Shown one piece after another: positions 59,480-64,000 of a DNA stretch of 64,000 nt. Each line of letters begins with the position of its first letter. Within the stretch, counting starts at the first letter, position 1. The DNA comes from Brevundimonas sp. GTDB taxonomy: Bacteria > Pseudomonadota > Alphaproteobacteria > Caulobacterales > Caulobacteraceae. Position numbers and translations under genes: made by a program. Below the pieces are notes generated by a model. That model had not been told where the DNA came from and did no database searches. It worked only from the letters and a program-made list of their open reading frames with translations. The stretch lies in contig NZ_JAIYCP010000021.1 of NCBI RefSeq assembly GCF_027487935.1, positions 127,271 to 191,270 of the forward strand, written 5' to 3'.

Positions 59480-59859
59480 TCGCTATCGACAGTTCGGCCG
59501 TCATCTGTGTCGCGGCTGGGCAGGCGAATGCAGAGGTTATCGCCCGGCGTCTTCTGAGCGGCGACCTCCTCATTTCGGCGGCGACCCTGACAGAGACGCG
59601 GATCGTGGCGATGCGGCTGAAATTGTCCGACGCGGTCCGGGTTATTCTGGACGAACTCGATCTCGAGGTCATTCCGGTCGATCAAGCCTTCGCCGAGCGC
59701 GCGGCTGACGCCTATCGTCGCTGGGGCAAGGGCTTCCACACCGCCTACCTGAACTACGGCGACAGCTTCAGCTATGCCCTCGCAGAGATGTACGGCTGTC
59801 CGCTGCTCTATGTCGGCAATGACTTCGCGCAGACGGACATCCGGAGCGCACTTGGCTGA
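59476..59859 (+). CDS. VapC-like PIN-domain toxin
   Basis: 127-residue PIN ribonuclease. Acidic residues D5 (MIAIDSSAVIC), E40 (TLTETRI), D96 (YGDSFSYALAEM) and D116 or D121 (GNDFAQTD) match the metal-binding set of VapC toxins that cut tRNA or rRNA. GTG start (overlapping the antitoxin stop). Partner of the adjacent antitoxin. Confidence 0.93.
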   Translation: MIAIDSSAVICVAAGQANAEVIARRLLSGDLLISAATLTETRIVAMRLKLSDAVRVILDELDLEVIPVDQAFAERAADAYRRWGKGFHTAYLNYGDSFSYALAEMYGCPLLYVGNDFAQTDIRSALG

Positions 59860-59882
59860 CCGATGAGGCGGCGGCCACAATT

Positions 59883-59945
59883 GACGGCGTAGACAGGCCG
59901 GCCTTGATCGCGGAATGGCTGGGGATGCAGGTGGTGGGCGGTTAG
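59883..59945 (+). pseudogene. Remnant copy of the maoC 3' end
   Basis: 63 bp encoding IDGVDRPALIAEWLGMQVVGG-stop in frame, against IDGADKPALIAEWLGMQMVGG-stop at the end of the intact maoC (59118-59180). Eight base differences in 63. There is no upstream maoC sequence beside it; the similarity stops abruptly just before GAC. It flanks the toxin-antitoxin pair on the right. Confidence 0.85.
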
Positions 59946-60877
59946 CCCTCCCCCAGACACCTAAGCGCCACTTCCAGGTTCCGCAGCCCGTCCTCGCCGC
60001 TCACAGCCGGCGGTTCGCCCGTGCGGATGGCATGGGCGAAGGCTTCCAGCTCCTTCTTCAGCGGTTCGGCGGGCCAGCTCATGACGCCACGTGTCGAATA
60101 GCTGCCGTCCGGCTGCTGGCCGAAATACTCCGTCACCTGACGGCTCATCAGATCGGCGACGACGAATTTGTTCTGGGTCGCGACCTGCAGGGTGCGGACC
60201 TTGTAAGGCGTGACCCAGTTCGTCGTGATGTGGGCGATGGTCCCGTTGGCCAGCCGGAACTGCAGCAGGGCCGTGTCCTCGCGGTCAGCCTTGGTCCGGG
60301 CCAACTGGGGCTGGACCTCGACAATCTCGGACTCCGTCAGATGCCGAATGATGTCGATGTCGTGCACCGCCAGATCTATGACCACCCCGACCTCGCCCAT
60401 GCGCGGCGGGAAGGGGCCGACGCGGGTGATCTGGATCGAGATCACATCCTCGCCGTCGATGGCGCGCTTGACCGCCTCGACCGCGGGATTGAAGCGCTCG
60501 ACCTGGCCGACCATCAGCACCCGGCTGTTGGCCCTGGCGGCGTCGATCATCCGCTGGGCGTCGACCACAGTGGCGGCGATCGGCTTTTCGACCAGCACAT
60601 GGATCCCCGCCTCCAGCAGGGCGACACCGAGGTCGGCATGGTGGCGGTTGGGTGTGGCGACCACAGCGGCGTCCAGACCGGCAGCCACGAACTCGCCGGC
60701 CGTGGTGAAGGCCCTCGCGCCATAGAGGCCGGCAACCCCGTCAGCGGTCGCAGCATCCGGGTCGAACACCGCCGTCAAATCGAAATCGCGGATGTCCGAC
60801 AGGACGCGCGCATGGTTGCGGCCCATGACGCCGACGCCGGCGACGCCGACCTTCAATGCGGGGAGAGGCTGGGTCAT
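59942..60877 (-). CDS. Gfo/Idh/MocA family sugar oxidoreductase
   Basis: 311-residue NAD(P)-dependent dehydrogenase. N-terminal VGVAGVGVMGRNHARVL, the EKP motif in HVLVEKPIAATVVDAQRM, and VVIDLAVHDIDIIRHL with the catalytic His region. Near a DegT aminotransferase, so it probably oxidises a nucleotide sugar (as WbpB-type enzymes do) before amination. Ends opposite the maoC remnant, sharing 4 bp. Confidence 0.9.
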   Translation of the reverse strand: MTQPLPALKVGVAGVGVMGRNHARVLSDIRDFDLTAVFDPDAATADGVAGLYGARAFTTAGEFVAAGLDAAVVATPNRHHADLGVALLEAGIHVLVEKPIAATVVDAQRMIDAARANSRVLMVGQVERFNPAVEAVKRAIDGEDVISIQITRVGPFPPRMGEVGVVIDLAVHDIDIIRHLTESEIVEVQPQLARTKADREDTALLQFRLANGTIAHITTNWVTPYKVRTLQVATQNKFVVADLMSRQVTEYFGQQPDGSYSTRGVMSWPAEPLKKELEAFAHAIRTGEPPAVSGEDGLRNLEVALRCLGEG

Positions 60878-60887
60878 GCGACGATCC

Positions 60888-62048
60888 CTAGCGGAAGCCG
60901 GCGACGGCCGCGATGATTGTATCCTGCGTCGCCTCGTCCAGATCCGAATGCATCGGCAGGCTGAGGACCCGCTCCTTGAGCCGCTCCGTGACCGGCAGGC
61001 TGCCGGGCCCCTTGGAGAACCGGGCATAGGCGGGTTGCAGATGCATGGGCACCGGATAATAGACGGCCGTGGGAACGCCCTGGTCCTTCAGATGGGCCAC
61101 GAGGCCGTCACGGTCCTCATGTTCGATGGTGTACTGGGCCCAGACCGAGACCCCCCCGTCGATCACGGTCGGAACCCTGGCGACATAAGGGGCCAGACCG
61201 GCGTTGTATCGATCCGCGATCGCGTTCCGCCAGCCGATCTCATCGGCAAAGACATTCAGCTTCTCGATCAGGACGGCGGCCTGGATGGTGTCGAGCCGGC
61301 TGTTCATGCCGATGCGCATGGCAAGGTATTTCGGGTCGTGGTCGAAGGTCTGGCCGTCCTTCAGGTCCTTGGCGACGACCTTGCCGTGGACCCGCAGGGA
61401 GTCCATTTCCTGGGCCAGATCATCATCGTCCGTCAGCACAGCCCCGCCGTCGCCATAACAGCCCAGCGGCTTGGCCGGGAAGAAGCTGGTGGTGGTGATG
61501 TCGGCCCATTTGATCGGATGGTGGCCGTTCAGGGTACAACCGAAACCCTGGGCCGAATCGGCGATCAGTTTCAGGCCGTAGCGGTCACAGATGGCCCGGA
61601 TGGCCGGATAGTCGGCGGGCTGGCCGAACAGGTCGACGGCGATGACCACGCGGGGCTTGAGCCGGCCCTCCTTCAGCGTCGCCTCGATCGCCGCCTCCAG
61701 CTGGACCGGGTCCATGTTGAAGGTGTGGGCATCGACATCCACAAACACCGGCGTGGCCCCCAGCCAGGGCACGACCTCGCCCGTGGCGGTAAAGGTGAAA
61801 CTGGGACAGAAGACCGCGTCGCCGGTGCGGATTCCCCAGGCGATCAGGGGCAGGATCAGGGCGTCGGTGCCGTTGGCGCAGCCCAGGGCGTGTTTCGCCT
61901 GGCCGAAGGCCGCCAGATCGGCCTCGAACTGCCGCACCTGCGGACCCATGACCCAGGCCCCGCCGACCACCGCCTCCTGCACGGCGGCCTCGATCCTGCC
62001 GTTGAGGCGAAGGCGCTGGGCCTGAAGGTCGATAAAGGCAATGCTCAT
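60888..62048 (-). CDS. DegT/DnrJ/EryC1/StrS family sugar aminotransferase
   Basis: 386-residue PLP aminotransferase acting on keto nucleotide sugars. FIDLQAQRLRLNGRIEAAV, GCANGTDALILPLIAW, SFTFTATGEVV, PLP-Lys in FFPAKPLGCYGDGGA, and GMNSRLDTIQAAVL are typical of WbpE/WecE-like enzymes. The oxidoreductase follows 10 bp after its stop; the two together can make a 3-amino sugar for LPS, capsule or glycosylation. Other genes of a full pathway (dehydrogenase, acetyltransferase) are not present here. Confidence 0.93.
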   Translation of the reverse strand: MSIAFIDLQAQRLRLNGRIEAAVQEAVVGGAWVMGPQVRQFEADLAAFGQAKHALGCANGTDALILPLIAWGIRTGDAVFCPSFTFTATGEVVPWLGATPVFVDVDAHTFNMDPVQLEAAIEATLKEGRLKPRVVIAVDLFGQPADYPAIRAICDRYGLKLIADSAQGFGCTLNGHHPIKWADITTTSFFPAKPLGCYGDGGAVLTDDDDLAQEMDSLRVHGKVVAKDLKDGQTFDHDPKYLAMRIGMNSRLDTIQAAVLIEKLNVFADEIGWRNAIADRYNAGLAPYVARVPTVIDGGVSVWAQYTIEHEDRDGLVAHLKDQGVPTAVYYPVPMHLQPAYARFSKGPGSLPVTERLKERVLSLPMHSDLDEATQDTIIAAVAGFR

Positions 62049-62207
62049 GATCGGACGATCTCCGGGCGCGCGGATATGGCAGCGCGCGTTCAGCGCCGCC
62101 GGGGATGCGGCCTCCTACCAAATCGACTGCGGCAAAGCCAAATCCTGTTCCGTCACTTAGCGTGACGGGTTGCAACGACCGGGTGCTGAGGCGTATGCCC
62201 GGAAACC

Positions 62208-62720
62208 ATGAGTTCCGGCATTCCTGCCGTCTTCCTCGATCGCGACGGTGTGCTGATCGAGGATACCGGCTACCCCCATCTGGAAGAGCATCTGCGCCTC
62301 ATGCCCGGCGCAGCCGAGGCCGTGCGACAGCTCAACAAGCTCGGCTATCTGTGCGTCATCGTGACCAATCAGTCGGGCGTCGCGCGCGGCCTGTTCACCG
62401 AAGACCAGATGAAGGCCTTCAACACCCTGATCGTGCGCAAACTGGCCGCCAAGGGGGCAGTGATCGGGGCCGTCTATGCCTGCCCCTTCCACAGCGAGGG
62501 CCGGGTCGAGGCCTATCTGCATCCCGACCATCCGGACCGCAAACCCAATCCCGGCATGCTCCTGCGGGCCATGGCCGACCACACTATCGATCCGGCGAAG
62601 AGTTTCATGATCGGCGACCAGCCGTCGGACATGGAGGCCGCCCGGCGCGCCGGGGTGCCGGGTTTCCGCTTCGAGGGCGGCGATCTGTTCCAATTCGTCC
62701 GGGAACTGCTGGGCCACTGA
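62208..62720 (+). CDS. GmhB-like HAD phosphatase (heptose-1,7-bisphosphate phosphatase family)
   Basis: 170-residue HAD-IIIA phosphatase: FLDRDGVLIED (nucleophile Asp), IVTNQSGVARG, KPNPGM (Lys) and MIGDQPSDMEAARRAG. The GmhB zinc loop is only partly kept: CPFH is present, but the second Cys pair (CxC before RKP) reads HPDHPDRKP. Probably acts on a sugar bisphosphate in LPS precursor synthesis, consistent with the adjacent sugar genes. Confidence 0.85.
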   Translation: MSSGIPAVFLDRDGVLIEDTGYPHLEEHLRLMPGAAEAVRQLNKLGYLCVIVTNQSGVARGLFTEDQMKAFNTLIVRKLAAKGAVIGAVYACPFHSEGRVEAYLHPDHPDRKPNPGMLLRAMADHTIDPAKSFMIGDQPSDMEAARRAGVPGFRFEGGDLFQFVRELLGH

Positions 62721-62799
62721 AGCCCCGTCGTCCGTTCGCGCCGGGTGGGAATTCTCCCGCGGGTGAAATAGGCTGGGTCATCAGCCGCCGGAGCGATTC

Positions 62800-63675
62800 A
62801 TGAGCCAGACCTTCGTCGAGCGTCGCTGGTCCAGTGCCGACGGCCTGAGCCTCTACGCCCGCGACCATGCCGCAGCGGCCGGCGCGGCGAAACTGCCGGT
62901 CATCGCCATCCATGGCCTCACCCGCAACTCGGCCGATTTCGATGCCATCGCCCCCCTGATTGCCCAGAGCGGCCGGCGGGTGCTGGCCGTGGACATCCGC
63001 GGTCGCGGCCAGTCGGACCGGGCGCCGGACCCGATGACCTACCAGCCCCTGACCTATGCCCAGGACGTGCTGGCCCTGATGCGTGACCTCGGCATCGAGC
63101 GCGCGGTCTTTCTCGGCACCTCAATGGGCGGGCTGATCACCATGACGCTCGCCGCCCTCCGGTCGAAGGTCATCGCCGCCGCCATCCTCAACGATATCGG
63201 GCCGGAGGTGTCGCCCGTCGGTCTGGCGCGGATCGCCGCCTATGCGGGCCAGCCGGTCGAGATCAACAACTGGGCCGATGCCGCCGCCTATGCGCGCAAG
63301 CTCAATGAGGTCGCCCTGCCCCATTATTCGGACGCCGACTGGGACGCCTTCGCCCGTCGCACCTTCCGCCTGGGTACCGAGGGCACGCCGATCCCGGACT
63401 ATGACCCCGACATCATGGTCCCGATCCGGGTGGCGGGAGCCAAGGCCCTGGTCCCCAACCTCTGGCCCTTGTTCAACCGGCTGGCCAAGGGCCGTCCGAC
63501 CCTGCTGGTGCGCGGCGAGACCTCCGACCTGCTCAGCCCGGAGATCGCGGCGAAGATGCGCAAACGCGCCCCGAAAATGGACGTCGTCGAGGTCCCCGGC
63601 GTCGGCCACGCGCCCATGCTGGACGAGCCCGAGGCCAAGGCGGCGATCTTTCCGTTCCTGAGCGAGCTGCCCTGA
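62800..63675 (+). CDS. Alpha/beta hydrolase
   Basis: 291-residue hydrolase with the canonical fold. Oxyanion region IAIHGLTRNSADFD, nucleophile elbow GTSMGGLI (Ser), acid in RGETSDLL, and His in GVGHAPMLDEP. Resembles esterase/haloalkane-like lipolytic enzymes; the substrate cannot be told. No signal peptide. The heptamer element starts right after its stop. Confidence 0.9.
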   Translation: MSQTFVERRWSSADGLSLYARDHAAAAGAAKLPVIAIHGLTRNSADFDAIAPLIAQSGRRVLAVDIRGRGQSDRAPDPMTYQPLTYAQDVLALMRDLGIERAVFLGTSMGGLITMTLAALRSKVIAAAILNDIGPEVSPVGLARIAAYAGQPVEINNWADAAAYARKLNEVALPHYSDADWDAFARRTFRLGTEGTPIPDYDPDIMVPIRVAGAKALVPNLWPLFNRLAKGRPTLLVRGETSDLLSPEIAAKMRKRAPKMDVVEVPGVGHAPMLDEPEAKAAIFPFLSELP

Positions 63676-63682
63676 AGGAAGA

Positions 63683-63806
63683 GTGGCGAGTGGCCAGTGG
63701 CTAGTGGCTAGTGATTGCCGCTTCGCTGCCGGCGGAAGGGCGACGCCGGCAGTCCGGCTCTGCAGGCGGCGGCCAGCCACTAGCCACTAGCCACTGGCCA
63801 CTTTTT
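63683..63806. repeat. Heptamer-array inverted element, copy 4 (GTGGCTA type)
   Basis: Left arm 63683-63717: GTGGCGA, GTGGCCA, GTGGCTA x2, GTGATTG. Right arm 63774-63801: CAGCCAC, TAGCCAC x2, TGGCCAC, followed by five Ts. The 56-bp centre contains GCCGGC words. It lies between the convergent hydrolase and nadE genes, like copy 1, and its T run makes a terminator-like structure on the plus strand. Confidence 0.88.
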
Positions 63807-64000
63807 CACTCCGGCACGTTCGCTTCCAGCTCATCCAGCCAAACCCGCGCCGTTGCGTCCGACGGCGCGCGCCAGTCGCCGCGGGGCGAAAGCGACCCAC
63901 CGGTGACCACCTTCGGCCCATTGGGCAGGGCCGAGCGTTTGAACTGCGAGGTCTGGAAGAAGCGGAACAGGAATTTCCGCAGCCAGTGTTTGATCGTAGC
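63806..64000 (-). CDS. nadE: Glutamine-dependent NAD+ synthetase, C-terminal end (cut by the window)
   Basis: The last 64 codons of a minus-strand gene that continues beyond base 64000. The segment [19 protein letters not shown] and [15 protein letters not shown] is typical of the C-terminus of NadE, which amidates deamido-NAD. Stop TGA at 63806-63808. Assigned from this short segment only. Confidence 0.85.
   Translation of the reverse strand, partial: ATIKHWLRKFLFRFFQTSQFKRSALPNGPKVVTGGSLSPRGDWRAPSDATARVWLDELEANVPE

Overview
The window is high-GC, gene-dense chromosomal DNA from an alphaproteobacterium, most likely Brevundimonas or a close relative in the Caulobacteraceae. Supporting signs are the phyR / nepR-ecfG-phyK general stress locus, an F1-ATPase operon (atpHAGDC) without F0 genes and with an Ala/Lys/Pro tail on AtpD, the nadD-rsfS-rlmH-envC-ctpA-DUF610-rppH order, a phytase next to a TonB receptor, and several families of short dispersed repeats. 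The genus call is inference from gene content; no 16S gene is present.

Layout. 1-2.9 kb: end of a TonB-dependent receptor and a SapC-like gene. 3.1-4.6 kb: hotdog protein and an MDR reductase. 4.7-8.5 kb: general stress response, with divergent sigma-EcfG promoters and a third such promoter driving a small entericidin-like lipoprotein. 8.6-14.5 kb: MHS transporter, Lrp/ald pair, obgE. 14.5-21.9 kb: WYL regulator, nadD, rsfS, rlmH, LytM factor, CtpA, YibQ-like protein, rppH. 22-27.2 kb: F1-ATPase. 27.4-37.1 kb: terC, glutaminyl cyclase, priA, fsa, DUF484-xerC, lpdA, sensor kinase. 37.3-41.6 kb: phytate uptake/hydrolysis pair and tRNA-Gly(GCC). 41.7-47.3 kb: SDR, DUF1232, a coupled oxygenase-quinone reductase-oxygenase operon, isoaspartyl peptidase, lipoprotein. 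47.5-53.8 kb: acnA and ccmABCDG. 54-64 kb: DUF1223, phosphotransferase-glpK, PLP dehydratase, maoC, a VapC-type toxin-antitoxin cassette, sugar-modification genes, an alpha/beta hydrolase and the end of nadE.

Most genes are housekeeping. The unusual content lies between them: (i) four elements made of head-to-tail heptamers (GTGGCTA or CTTAGGG type) followed by the inverted array; (ii) three long inverted repeats with the arm motif TTCATCACAACG; (iii) four copies of a 40-bp REP-like palindrome; (iv) CTCCCTCCCC hairpin elements, one of which supplies the ribosome-binding site of ccmA; and (v) a 0.7-kb toxin-antitoxin insert bracketed by the maoC 3' end and a diverged second copy of it. No phage, IS transposase, CRISPR array or large genomic island was seen. 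No stretch over 300 bases lacks a gene; the two longest gaps (42924-43221 and 50190-50486) hold repeat elements.
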